DNA of 64,000 nt. Origin: Zoogloea dura (GTDB lineage Bacteria; Pseudomonadota; Gammaproteobacteria; Burkholderiales; Rhodocyclaceae). The notes beneath the pieces are model-generated. The model made no database searches. It was given only the letters and a program-made list of their open reading frames with translations, and was not told where the DNA came from. The stretch's first letter is position 1. The number at the start of each line of letters is the position of its first letter. The translations under genes were made by a program, and so were the position numbers. Below, in pieces: positions 41,785-50,635 of the stretch. The DNA is taken from NCBI RefSeq assembly GCF_012927165.1, contig NZ_JABBGA010000023.1, positions 21,598 to 85,597 on the forward strand, in the 5' to 3' direction.

Positions 41785-42717
41785 TCACTTCACGCCCTGC
41801 CCCAGCTTCCGGCCATCCACCACCACGCCGTAGAGGTTCACCCCATCGTCGGCGTGGTAGCGCTTGCGGGTCTCGTCGATGTCGCCATTGACCAGGCGGG
41901 GGTCCTGGGGGCGCTCGTGGGCATTGATGTAGGCGGCCACGTCCCAGGCTTCCTGATCGCTCAGGGTCTCGCCGCGGCCCAGGGGCATGTTGTGCTGGAT
42001 GAAGCCGGCCGCGGTGTTGATCCGGTGCATGCCCGCCCCCCAGTTGTAGGAATCCTTGCCCCACAGGGGCGGGAACACAGAGGTGGCGCCCACCTTCCTG
42101 CCCGCGCCGTCATCCCCGTGGCACAGGGCGCACTGCTTCTCGTACACCCGCTGGCCGCGGGCGATGTCATAACCGCCCCTGGGCGGGGGCGGCTCGTCGA
42201 AGCCCCGGCCCGGCTGGACCTTGCCGATCGGCACGCCGGCAGACATCCAGTAGGCATAGGCCGTGAGGGCCGCCAGGACCTCGCTGTCCGCGGCAGGCGC
42301 CTTGCCGTTCATGCTGAACTGGAAGCAGCCCTGCATGCGCTCGACAAAGGTGTTCACCTTGTTGTTCTTCTTGCGGTAGGCCGGATACATGGTATAGGCC
42401 GCCCACAGGGGTGCGGAGTTGGCCTTGCGGCCCCGGTCGATGTGGCAATTGACGCAGTTCATCTCGTTGCCCACATACTCCGGCGCGAGCGCCTTCGTGT
42501 TCATGAAGAGGTCCTGCCCGCGGCGCACCAGCTCCCCATAGGCGTTGTTGGGAATGTCGGCCTCGGCCGGGGGCTGGAAATAGGCCTTGCCCGCCGGGCG
42601 TGCGGGGGCCTTGGGAAGCTGGGTCTGGTCGTCCAGGCGGGTGCTGTCGGCCGCCATCGCGTGGACGGCCAGCAGGGGCAGCAGTACGGCGGTCAGCCGA
42701 CGGAAAGTGGTGGGCAT
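41785..42717 (-). CDS. Diheme cytochrome c, TsdA-like
   Basis: 310 residues with signal peptide (TAVLLPLLAVHAMA, cut near 22). Two heme c sites: C88-H92 (CVNCH) and C196-H200 (CALCH). Between them lies RMQGCFQFSMNG with Cys131; in TsdA/SoxA-type cytochromes a Cys at this place ligates the first heme, so this is probably a TsdA-family thiosulfate/tetrathionate cytochrome or a relative. Start at 42717 with GGAG 8 nt upstream. First defined by similarity to the C-terminal half of the 694-aa protein in the same cluster. Substrate not proven. Confidence 0.8.
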   Translation of the reverse strand: MPTTFRRLTAVLLPLLAVHAMAADSTRLDDQTQLPKAPARPAGKAYFQPPAEADIPNNAYGELVRRGQDLFMNTKALAPEYVGNEMNCVNCHIDRGRKANSAPLWAAYTMYPAYRKKNNKVNTFVERMQGCFQFSMNGKAPAADSEVLAALTAYAYWMSAGVPIGKVQPGRGFDEPPPPRGGYDIARGQRVYEKQCALCHGDDGAGRKVGATSVFPPLWGKDSYNWGAGMHRINTAAGFIQHNMPLGRGETLSDQEAWDVAAYINAHERPQDPRLVNGDIDETRKRYHADDGVNLYGVVVDGRKLGQGVK

Positions 42718-42772
42718 GGTGGCGGCTCCGGGGTCGGTCACGGGGGGCGGGGTCAAGGGCGCAGGCTGTGGC

Positions 42773-43516
42773 TCAACGCAGACGGTGCTGGCTGGCATCA
42801 AAGGGCTCCGTGCTCTCTCCCAGGCCGGCGAAGTAGGCGGCAACCGCCTTGATCTCGGCTTCGCTCAGGTCCGCCGCGATGTGCTGCATCAAGCCATTGG
42901 GGTCGTTCCGGCGGGTGGGCGGAACGGCGGCGAGCGCCTTGCCCTTCCTGCCCGCCGGCCGGGCCGGCGAAGCGCGCCATGCCCGCAACTGGGCTTCGAT
43001 GTATTCCGCTGACTGGCCGGCCAGGGGCGGAAAGGCGTCGCCCACCCCCACTCCGGCAGGGCCGTGGCAGAGGGTGCATTCGGGAATGTTGCGATCCCAG
43101 GCCCCCCGCAGGGCCAGCCAGGCACCGCTGCCCTCCTTGGGCCGCTCCGGCGCTCCGGCCATGACCTTGACCTGGACCTTGGGCAGGGCCGCATAGGCCA
43201 TCGCCACGGCCGCCGTCTCCGCATCGTCGAGCGCCTGGGCGATGGGCTGCATCAGCGGGTTCTCGCGCCGGCCGGCCTTGAAGTCGGCCAGTTGCTTGGC
43301 GATGTAAGCCGCGGGCAGGCCGGCGAGGCGCGGAAAGCCGCCCGCCGCCATGCCCTTGCCGTCGGCGCCGTGGCAGCTCATGCACGGCATGGCCGCCGGG
43401 TTGGCGCCACCTTTCTGGATGATGGCCTCGCCATCGGCAGCCCTGGCCTGCACCGCCAGCATCAGCAGGGACGCGGACAGGTACAGGTGCAGGTGTCTCG
43501 CGGGGGATGCAAACAT
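42773..43516 (-). CDS. Diheme cytochrome c (c4-like)
   Basis: 247 residues, signal peptide (LYLSASLLMLAVQARA) and two CxxCH sites, CMSCH and CTLCH, each in a c4/c553-type domain with the ending motif (GLPAAYIAKQL and GQSAEYIEAQL). It is the sort of periplasmic electron carrier that accepts electrons from TsdA-like or alcohol-dehydrogenase-type cytochromes and passes them to a terminal oxidase. Encoded between the two TsdA-like genes on the same strand, gaps 55 and 34 bp. Confidence 0.85.
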   Translation of the reverse strand: MFASPARHLHLYLSASLLMLAVQARAADGEAIIQKGGANPAAMPCMSCHGADGKGMAAGGFPRLAGLPAAYIAKQLADFKAGRRENPLMQPIAQALDDAETAAVAMAYAALPKVQVKVMAGAPERPKEGSGAWLALRGAWDRNIPECTLCHGPAGVGVGDAFPPLAGQSAEYIEAQLRAWRASPARPAGRKGKALAAVPPTRRNDPNGLMQHIAADLSEAEIKAVAAYFAGLGESTEPFDASQHRLR

Positions 43517-43550
43517 GGATGACTCCTCGGTCCGGGGTATCTCTTGTTGT

Positions 43551-45635
43551 TCAGTAACGGGCGTCGGCCGGCTTCTTGTCCTTCGGCCAGTCCTTCACCT
43601 TCTCGGGAAAATCGGGGCGCGGCTGGTGGCTGAAGTACTCGGCCACGTCCACCGCCTCCTGGTCCGACAGCCCCCCCTGGCCAAGGGGGAAGCGGCCGTG
43701 GAAGCCGATCGGCATGTTGCGCTTGACGAAGGCCGCCGCCGTGTAGGTGCGCGCCATGCCGGCGCCGATGTTGAAGGAGGCGTCGCCCCACAGTGGCGGA
43801 TAGACGTAGCGGCCATCGGCCTGGCGCAGGCCCTCCCCGTCCTTGCCGTGGCACACGGCGCACTGGTCGGCATAGACCTTCCTGCCGTTCTCCGTATTGG
43901 GCTGGATGTTGCGGTCGATCTTGCCCACGCCGCGCCCGGGCACCTTGTCTTCCGGCCTGGTCTCACGCTTCATCCAGTCGAAGTAGGCCACCATGGCCTT
44001 CATGTCTGGCGAGTCCGGGGGCAGCGGCTTGCCGTTCATGGAGCGCTTGAAGCAGCCGTTGATGCGGTCCTCCAGGGTGATCACCCGCCCTGCCCTGGGC
44101 GCATAGCCAGGAAAGAAGGCCGACACGCCGACGAAGGGCGAGCCGTCGGCCACCGTACCGGCGTTGAGGTGGCAGCTCGTGCAGTTGAGGGCGTTGCCCA
44201 CGTGTTGGGGCAGCAGATCCCTGGTCTCCAGATGCAGCCGCATGCCGCGCACCAGCTGCTGGGCCTTGGGGCTGGCCAGCATGTCGGCCAGGCGCGGCGT
44301 CTCGAAGGTGCTCGTATCCACCTTCGGGTCCAGGGCGGCGCGCATCTTCTTGACATGGTCCGCACTCACCGCGGCCCCGCCATTGCCCCAGCTGGCCCGC
44401 ACGAAGCTCATGATCTCGGCCAGCTCGGCATCCTTGAGCCGGGCAAAGCCGGGCATCGCAAAGGCCCGCGGATGGGCCGCGGTCGCCACGGTCTGCCCTC
44501 CGGTCAGGACGATGTGCAACAGGGTGGCCGGGTCCCTGGCCAGCACCGCCGGGTTGCCGGCCAGGGGCGGGAAGACCTTGGGCACGCCGCTGCCGTCCTG
44601 GCGGTGGCAGTCCACGCAGAACTGCACATAGCCCAGGCCGCCACGGCTGCTGTAAAGATTCTCGGGCAGCGCGCCCGCCACCACCTTGCGGGGCACTGCC
44701 GGTACCGGGAGTTCGTTCTCTCCTGGCGGCAGGGCTTTCAGGTAGGTGGCAATGGCGACCAGATCCTCCTCCTTGAGGTGCTGGGTGCTGTGCAGGATCA
44801 CCTCGGCCATGTTGCCCGAGGCGGCGGCATAGCGGTTCTGCCCGGTCTTCAGGAAGAGCGCCGTATCTTCAACCGTCCACAAGCCGCGCAGGCTCAGGGC
44901 CCGCCAGTGTTCCACCGTCTCGCCGGCCAGGAAGTGGCGCCCCTTCGGCCCCGCATCACCCATGGCCTTCTCCTGGAAGGCCACCCCCCGTGGCGTATGG
45001 CAGGCACCGCAATGCCCCAGGCCCTGGACCAGGTAGGCCCCCCGGTTCCACAGCGGGTCCTTTTTCGGATCGGGCTTGAAGGGCGTCGTATCGAGGAAGG
45101 CCCAGTTCCACAGGGACAGGCCCCAGCGCATGTTGAAGGGCCAGTGCATCTCCGAGGGCTTGTTGGCCTGCTTCACCGGCGCGAGGCCTTGCATCAGGTA
45201 GGCGTAAAGGGCCTGCATGTCCTCTGCCGTCATCCTGGCGTAGGACGGATAAGGCATCGCCGGGTAGAGGTTGTGGCCGTCCGCCGCCACGCCCTTGCGC
45301 ATGGCCCGGTCGAACTGCTCAAAGCTGTACTTGCCGATGCCGGTCTCCCGGTCCGGAGTGATGTTGGTGGAATAGAGCTTGCCAAAGGGCGTCTCCAGGC
45401 TCCGACCACCGGCCATGGCGGCGCCCTTGTCCCCGCCCTTGTCCCCACCTTTCTCCGCCGTATGACAGGCCACGCAATCACCTGCCTTGGCCAGGTAGCG
45501 CCCCCGCTCCACGGTCGCCCCGTCCGCGGGCGCCGCCTGCGTCGGGACGCTGGTCAACGCAAGAAGGGCCGCGCCCATCAGGACGAGGCCGGCAAATGGC
45601 CGGCGGCTCTGCCGGCCCGTGTCGGTACTGCGCAT
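43551..45635 (-). CDS. Pentaheme cytochrome c: AdhB-like triheme part fused to TsdA-like diheme part
   Basis: 694 residues, signal peptide to about 35. Five CxxCH sites: C54, C209, C340, C485 and C592. The first three lie in an AdhB/gluconate-dehydrogenase cytochrome-like region (GRYLAKAGDCVACH, STNITPDRETGIG). The last two form a TsdA-like region with RINGCFKRSMNG (Cys528), a likely Cys heme ligand. The fusion is unusual; such parts are normally separate proteins. The start MRSTDTG at 45635 has GGGAG upstream. A weak regulon-like site lies 58 bp before it. Confidence 0.85.
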   Translation of the reverse strand: MRSTDTGRQSRRPFAGLVLMGAALLALTSVPTQAAPADGATVERGRYLAKAGDCVACHTAEKGGDKGGDKGAAMAGGRSLETPFGKLYSTNITPDRETGIGKYSFEQFDRAMRKGVAADGHNLYPAMPYPSYARMTAEDMQALYAYLMQGLAPVKQANKPSEMHWPFNMRWGLSLWNWAFLDTTPFKPDPKKDPLWNRGAYLVQGLGHCGACHTPRGVAFQEKAMGDAGPKGRHFLAGETVEHWRALSLRGLWTVEDTALFLKTGQNRYAAASGNMAEVILHSTQHLKEEDLVAIATYLKALPPGENELPVPAVPRKVVAGALPENLYSSRGGLGYVQFCVDCHRQDGSGVPKVFPPLAGNPAVLARDPATLLHIVLTGGQTVATAAHPRAFAMPGFARLKDAELAEIMSFVRASWGNGGAAVSADHVKKMRAALDPKVDTSTFETPRLADMLASPKAQQLVRGMRLHLETRDLLPQHVGNALNCTSCHLNAGTVADGSPFVGVSAFFPGYAPRAGRVITLEDRINGCFKRSMNGKPLPPDSPDMKAMVAYFDWMKRETRPEDKVPGRGVGKIDRNIQPNTENGRKVYADQCAVCHGKDGEGLRQADGRYVYPPLWGDASFNIGAGMARTYTAAAFVKRNMPIGFHGRFPLGQGGLSDQEAVDVAEYFSHQPRPDFPEKVKDWPKDKKPADARY

Positions 45636-45693
45636 GGCGTTCTCCCTGCCGCTTGTTCTGGGCACAAGTCTAGGGAGAGGCCCGGGGTCCGAC

Positions 45694-45712
45694 CATCCGG
45701 ACATCGGGCTAG
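45694..45712 (-). promoter_or_regulatory. Degenerate steroid-regulon-like site (upstream of the pentaheme cytochrome)
   Basis: Reads CTAGCC-CGATG-TCCGGATG toward the cytochrome gene; the spacing fits but several bases differ from the consensus. Low confidence. Confidence 0.3.
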
Positions 45713-45730
45713 CGCAATAGCCGAAACCGT

Positions 45731-46366
45731 CTAGTCGAGCCCCTCAGGATCAGCGCGGAGGATCAACCGGGCCAGGTCGGCGGCGCTGCCGGTGCCGGTC
45801 TTGTCCATCACATGCTGGCGATGCACATGCACGGTGTTGTCGCTGATGCCGAGCAGGCGCGCGACCTCCTTGTTGGCCAGTCCCAGGGCCAGGAGGCGGG
45901 CCACCTCCCGCTCCCGGGCCGACAGACGGGTCAGGACCTCCAGCGCTTCGTCCTGGCGGCGCTGGGCGGCGTGACGCTCCACGCTCACCTGCACCGCCCG
46001 CTCCACCGCATCGAGAAAGAGCTGGTCCTTGAAGGGCTTCTGCAGGAAGTCGAGCGCGCCGTCCTTCATCGCCTGCACGGCCAGTTCCACATCCCCGTGG
46101 CCGGTCATGAAGATCACCGGAAACATCGATCCGGCAGCCAGCAGGCGCCGCTGCAGTTCCAGCCCGCTCAGCCGCGGCATGCGGATGTCGAGCACGATGC
46201 AGCCGCCCGCAGCAGGAAAGGCCGGCGCGGCGGCAAGGAAGGCTTCGGCGGATTCGTGCCCCGCCGCCTGCCAGCCCACCGATTCGAGCAGGAACAGCAG
46301 GGAGCGGCGGAACGGGGCTTCGTCGTCCACCACGTGGATCATGGGCATGTCAGGGGAGGCAGTCAT
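45731..46366 (-). CDS. FixJ/TtrR-like response regulator
   Basis: 211 residues. Receiver domain with acidic pair in VVDDE and phospho-acceptor Asp60 (IVLDIRMP), Thr in FMTGHG and Lys in LQKPF; then a LuxR-type HTH (LSAREREVARLLALG...NKEVARLLGISDNTVHVHRQHV). The start ATG overlaps the kinase stop as ATGA, so kinase and regulator are made together. It resembles TtrR/FixJ regulators. The cytochrome cluster downstream is the obvious target, by position. Confidence 0.9.
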   Translation of the reverse strand: MTASPDMPMIHVVDDEAPFRRSLLFLLESVGWQAAGHESAEAFLAAAPAFPAAGGCIVLDIRMPRLSGLELQRRLLAAGSMFPVIFMTGHGDVELAVQAMKDGALDFLQKPFKDQLFLDAVERAVQVSVERHAAQRRQDEALEVLTRLSAREREVARLLALGLANKEVARLLGISDNTVHVHRQHVMDKTGTGSAADLARLILRADPEGLD

Positions 46367-48171
46367 GAACTCTCTCGGGATACGCTGGCGGCCCCATCGA
46401 CCAGGGGCAGCGTGAAACGGATGGCCAGCCCCGGGCCGGGATCGGCCGCAGCGGCGGCAATCCCGCCACCATGGGCTTCGATGATGGTCTTGCAGATGGA
46501 CAGGCCCAGCCCGAGGCCCTCGGGCTTGGTCGTGAAGAAAGCCTCGAACAGCCGCGCCTGCAGTTCGGGCGGCAGGCCCGGGCCGTAGTCGCGGACCGCC
46601 ACGCTGCAGCGTTCCCCGTCCCGGCTCAGGCTGACCTCGATGGGCAGATCGCAACCCACCGCCTGCTGGGCATCCCAGGCATTCTTGAACAGGTTGAGCA
46701 GGACCTGCTGGACCTGCAGCGGATCCACCCATACCTGCAACCCGGCCACCTCATCGCCTTGGCGGAACATCACCCCGGGGACTCCCTGAAGCATCCCCGC
46801 GAAGAGCCGGCTGGCCTCCCGGACCAGCGCCGCCGGATCATGGGCCTCCCGCACACGGTCGCGCTTGCGGGCAAAGGCGCGGATGCCCCCGAGGACGCCC
46901 GCGGCCCGCTCGGACTCGCTGGCGATCTCCTCCGCCGCCTGACGCAGGGCCGTCGGTTCCAGGCGCCCGCTGTCCTGCCGGCGCAGCAGGCTGCGGGCGT
47001 AGTTGCCGATGGCGGCCAGGGGCTGGTTCAGTTCATGGGCCAGGGTTCCGGACAGTTCACCGAGAATGGACAGGCGGGACAGATGATCCATCTGCTGCTG
47101 CCCTTCGTGGACCTGCGCCTCCAGGCGCTGCCGGGCCTCCATGGCCTGGGTCAGCTCCCGCGTCCGCCGCTGCACCAGATGTTCCACGTGCAGGGTGTAA
47201 GCCCCCCAGGCCAGCAGCATCACCACCAGGCCGCACACCCACGGCCAGTAGCGCTCCCACAGTGAAGGCCAGGCGGTTTCGCGCAGGAAGGCATAGGGGC
47301 CGATCTGCAGCTCCTGCAGCAGCTCATGCACCGGGTGGTAGTCCGCCGGCACGCTCCACGATTGCCCCGCCGCATCCGGCGAAAGGGACAGCAGGGCCAC
47401 CAGCACGTCCCGCGACAGGGCCGGCGACGTGGGCTGCGCCGCCGCAAAGGCCCAGCCCGGATAGAGGCGTGACGACACCCGGCAAGGGCTCATGCCGGCA
47501 CGGGGCGACAACACCCGGAGCTGGCCTGGCCGCAGCGCCCCTTCCTGCTCCAGGCGCTCCAGCAGGCAGGCCCGCAGCACTCCGGCATCCGCATCGCCGT
47601 TGAGCACGGCCTCCACCACCTTCGACATGGGAAAGCCGGTCAGCACCGGCCGGGGCTGCCCCCGCTCGGGGTCCAGCCCCAGGCGGCGCAGCTCCGCCCA
47701 CATCACCTGGTAGCCGCCGAAGGCATCGGCCGACACCGCGGCCAGGGTCCGCCCCTTGAGGTCGGCCAGCGCGGTGATGTCGCGGCGCTCATCCAGCACC
47801 ACCACGGCCGAGCCCACCACGTGGGCCGGATCGGTCGACGCATCGGCCACCAGGGTGGCGATCCGGCTGACGCCGTTCTCCGCCTCGAGAAATACGTAAT
47901 GCCCCGGGTTGGTGACCACGAAATCCAGCTCGCCGGCCCGCAGTGCGGCCGCCATGCCGGCCAGGTCGAAATGGCGCAGCTCGATGCGCCGCCCGGCCAG
48001 GCGCTCCTCCAGCTGGTTCATCAGGGACGACCAGCGGATCTCCGCCTCTTCCAACCCCTGCCAGGCCAGCACGCCGATCCGCACCGGCGGGGCCACCGCA
48101 GCACCCCACGCGGCGAGCGTGAAGAAGCCAAGCATGATCAGGGCGACAAGCGCGCGGAACGGAAACCTCAT
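46363..48171 (-). CDS. TtrS-like sensor histidine kinase with PhnD-type periplasmic sensor
   Basis: 602 residues. Signal/TM segment (1-25), a PhnD-like substrate-binding domain (about 28-300; FVVTNPGHYVFL), one TM helix (about 308-326), then HisKA with His379 in TLAHELNQPLAAIGNYARS and a HATPase domain (NLFKNAWDA, GLGLGLSICK). TtrS-type kinases use this layout to sense sulfur oxyanions such as tetrathionate. Next to TsdA-like cytochromes, a sulfur-compound signal is likely; a steroid or other small molecule cannot be excluded. First gene of the two-gene regulator operon. Confidence 0.88.
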   Translation of the reverse strand: MRFPFRALVALIMLGFFTLAAWGAAVAPPVRIGVLAWQGLEEAEIRWSSLMNQLEERLAGRRIELRHFDLAGMAAALRAGELDFVVTNPGHYVFLEAENGVSRIATLVADASTDPAHVVGSAVVVLDERRDITALADLKGRTLAAVSADAFGGYQVMWAELRRLGLDPERGQPRPVLTGFPMSKVVEAVLNGDADAGVLRACLLERLEQEGALRPGQLRVLSPRAGMSPCRVSSRLYPGWAFAAAQPTSPALSRDVLVALLSLSPDAAGQSWSVPADYHPVHELLQELQIGPYAFLRETAWPSLWERYWPWVCGLVVMLLAWGAYTLHVEHLVQRRTRELTQAMEARQRLEAQVHEGQQQMDHLSRLSILGELSGTLAHELNQPLAAIGNYARSLLRRQDSGRLEPTALRQAAEEIASESERAAGVLGGIRAFARKRDRVREAHDPAALVREASRLFAGMLQGVPGVMFRQGDEVAGLQVWVDPLQVQQVLLNLFKNAWDAQQAVGCDLPIEVSLSRDGERCSVAVRDYGPGLPPELQARLFEAFFTTKPEGLGLGLSICKTIIEAHGGGIAAAAADPGPGLAIRFTLPLVDGAASVSRESS

Positions 48172-48243
48172 GGGCGAGAGTGTCCGCCGGATGGGACTCC
48201 CGGGACAAGCCTCCGCGGCGCCCGGCGGGCCCGGTCGGACAGT

Positions 48244-49839
48244 TCAGCCCGCCCCGCTCACCAGGGCCCGCAGTTCATTCTTGGCCACCTTGTTGGAGGC
48301 ATTCACCGGCAGCGCGTCGAAGAAGCGCACATGGCGCGGCACCTTGTAGTTGGCCATGTTCTCGCGGCTCCAGGCGATCAGGCCGGCCTCGTCCAGGCTG
48401 GCGCCCGGGCGTCGCACCACGCAGGCACAGCCCACCTCGCCCATCCGCTCGTCGGGCACCCCCACCACCGCCACCTGGGCGACGGCCGGGTGGGCCGTGA
48501 GGGCGGCCTCGATCTCGGCCGGGTAGCAGTTGAAGCCGCCGACGATGAACATGTCCTTGAGCCGGTCGGTGATGCGCAGGTAGCCCCGCGCATCCAGCGT
48601 GCCGATGTCGCCGGTGTGCAGCCAGCCGTCGCCGTCGATGGTCTCGGCGGTGGCCTCCGGGTTCTCGAAATAGCCCTTCATCACATGAAAGCCGCGCAGG
48701 CAGATCTCGCCCGGCTCTCCCGGCGGCAGCGGCCGCCCCTGCGGGTCCAGGATGCACACCTCGGTGCCGGGGATGGCCTTGCCGCTGGTGCCGGCGATGG
48801 TGGCGGCGTCGTCGTCCGGGTCACAGATCGTCGCCAGACCACCGCATTCGGTGAGGCCGTAGGCGGTGGTCACCACCCGGATGCCCAGCTCGCGGCGCAT
48901 CCGCTCGATCAGGACCGGCGGGATCGTCGAGGCGCCGGTCACCGCGATGCGCAGGGACGACAGGTCCGCGTCGGCCAGCCCGGGGTGGGCCAGCATCGAC
49001 AGGTAGAGGGTCGGCGGGCCGGGCAGCGCGGTGATGCGGTCGGTCTCGATGCGCTGGAACACCGCCTCGGCGTCGAACACCGGATGGGGCAGGATGGTCG
49101 CCCCGGCGATCAGGCAGGTGATCCAGCCAGCCTTGTAGCCAAAGCTGTGGAAGAAGGGATTGACCACCAGATAGCGGTCGCCGGCCTGCAGCCCGATGAT
49201 CCGCACGTATTCGGCGAAGGCCCGCAGAGTCGGCGCGTGGGCGCTCATCACGCCCTTGGGCTTGCCGGTGGTGCCGGAGGTGAACATCAGGTCGGCGATG
49301 TCATCCGGGCGCACGGCGTCGGCCCGGGCGCGGGCCTCCGCGGGGCTGACAGCGGCGCCGCCGGCCAGGAAGGCGGCCCACGGCTGGCCGCCCTGCCAGG
49401 CTTCCTGCCACTCACCCAGCACCACGATCTTCTCTACACAGGCCGGGCGCACGGGGGCCAGCATGGCCGGGTAGTCGACACCCAGAAAGCTGCCGACGCA
49501 TAACAGCAGGCGGGCGTGACTGCGGGCCAGGATGTCGGCCGCCTCGCCGCCCTTCATGCGGGTGTTGATGGGCACCATCACCGCCCCGGCGCAGTGGATG
49601 CCGAGGGCTGCCAGCACCCAGTCGATGCAGTTGGGGGCCCAGATGGCCACCTTGTCACCGGGCTGGATGCCGTGGGCGACCAGGGCCCGGCTCACCGCCA
49701 GGGCCTGCTCCGGCAGTTCGGCATAGGTGATGCAACGGCCCGGCTCCTCCAGGGCGGCCCGCTCGCCGTGGTGGCGGGCGGCGGAGAACAGCAGGGCCGG
49801 GATGGTGCTGGCGATGGCGGGGATGGTGGCGTCGTTCAT
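48244..49839 (-). CDS. AMP-forming acyl-CoA synthetase (FadD3-like candidate)
   Basis: 531 residues. [15 protein letters not shown] (AMP-binding), [19 protein letters not shown] and a C-terminal lysine region ([11 protein letters not shown]) are all present, so the ligase should be active. Length and neighbours (3beta/17beta-HSD, kstD) are compatible with FadD3, which activates HIP, the propionate-bearing C/D-ring product. A fatty-acid or side-chain ligase is possible. The start is 2 bp after the HSD stop. It lies third in an operon under the regulon site at 52415. Confidence 0.87.
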   Translation of the reverse strand: MNDATIPAIASTIPALLFSAARHHGERAALEEPGRCITYAELPEQALAVSRALVAHGIQPGDKVAIWAPNCIDWVLAALGIHCAGAVMVPINTRMKGGEAADILARSHARLLLCVGSFLGVDYPAMLAPVRPACVEKIVVLGEWQEAWQGGQPWAAFLAGGAAVSPAEARARADAVRPDDIADLMFTSGTTGKPKGVMSAHAPTLRAFAEYVRIIGLQAGDRYLVVNPFFHSFGYKAGWITCLIAGATILPHPVFDAEAVFQRIETDRITALPGPPTLYLSMLAHPGLADADLSSLRIAVTGASTIPPVLIERMRRELGIRVVTTAYGLTECGGLATICDPDDDAATIAGTSGKAIPGTEVCILDPQGRPLPPGEPGEICLRGFHVMKGYFENPEATAETIDGDGWLHTGDIGTLDARGYLRITDRLKDMFIVGGFNCYPAEIEAALTAHPAVAQVAVVGVPDERMGEVGCACVVRRPGASLDEAGLIAWSRENMANYKVPRHVRFFDALPVNASNKVAKNELRALVSGAG

Positions 49840-49841
49840 GC

Positions 49842-50603
49842 TCAGACACTCATCACGAACTGGCCGCTGTCCACCCGCAGCTCCAGGCCGTTGATGGCCC
49901 GGGCTTCGTCGGAGGCCAGGAAGAGCACCGCCGCGGCCACGTCCTGCGGCTGACAGGCGCGGAACATGGGGTCCACGTCGATGGTGAAGCGGGCCGGATC
50001 GAGCCCCGGTGGGTAGGCGGCGGCGCTCATCGGGGTGAGCACCCCGTCAGGGTGCACCGAGTTGCAGCGGATCCGGTATTTCTGGCGCCGGCAGTGGGCC
50101 GCCACCGCCCGGCTGAGGGCGGCAATGGCGCCCTTCGAGCCGCAGTAGGCGGCGTAGTCATCCTTGCCCGCCAGGCCGGCGATGGACGACATGTTGACGA
50201 TGGCACCGCCGCCGCCCGCCTTCATCAGCGCCACGCCCTCCCGGCAGCCCAGAAAGACGCTGTCGGCATTGACCCGCATCAGGCGCTGCCAGTCGTCCAG
50301 GCTGGCCTCCTCGATGGAGCCCTTGATCAGGATGCCGGCGTTGTTGACCAGGATGTCGAGGCGGCCGTAAGCCTCCTTCACCTCGCCCATCACCCGCCGC
50401 CAGTCGGCCTCGGAGGCCGCATCGTGGCGTAGGAAACGCGCCGCGCCGCCGAGCTGGTCGGCCAGCGCCTGGCCGGCCTCCTCGGCGATGTCGGTGATCA
50501 CCACCTGGGCGCCCTCGCGGGCCAGCATTTCCACGGTGGCCTTGCCGAGGCCGCTGGCCCCGCCGGTGACCAGGGCCACCTTGTCTTGTACGCGTCCTGC
50601 CAT
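49842..50603 (-). CDS. 3beta/17beta-hydroxysteroid dehydrogenase-like SDR
   Basis: 253 residues. [16 protein letters not shown] (Ser139/140), Tyr153 and Lys157 (YCGSK). Many segments recall the Comamonas testosteroni 3beta/17beta-[23 protein letters not shown], a [13 protein letters not shown] block and LFLASDEAR near the end, and the length is nearly the same. It should oxidise 3beta- and/or 17beta-hydroxyls of steroids to ketones with NAD. Start at MAGRVQDK (50603); kstD is 32 bp upstream. Specificity needs assay. Confidence 0.88.
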   Translation of the reverse strand: MAGRVQDKVALVTGGASGLGKATVEMLAREGAQVVITDIAEEAGQALADQLGGAARFLRHDAASEADWRRVMGEVKEAYGRLDILVNNAGILIKGSIEEASLDDWQRLMRVNADSVFLGCREGVALMKAGGGGAIVNMSSIAGLAGKDDYAAYCGSKGAIAALSRAVAAHCRRQKYRIRCNSVHPDGVLTPMSAAAYPPGLDPARFTIDVDPMFRACQPQDVAAAVLFLASDEARAINGLELRVDSGQFVMSV

Positions 50604-50635
50604 GTGTCTCTCTCCTTGAATTCCGGTGCCGGGGC

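Noticed and set aside
45726..45737. CTAGTC half-site near the response regulator stop
   Set aside because: It lies inside or at the end of the coding region and lacks the GGACGATG half.
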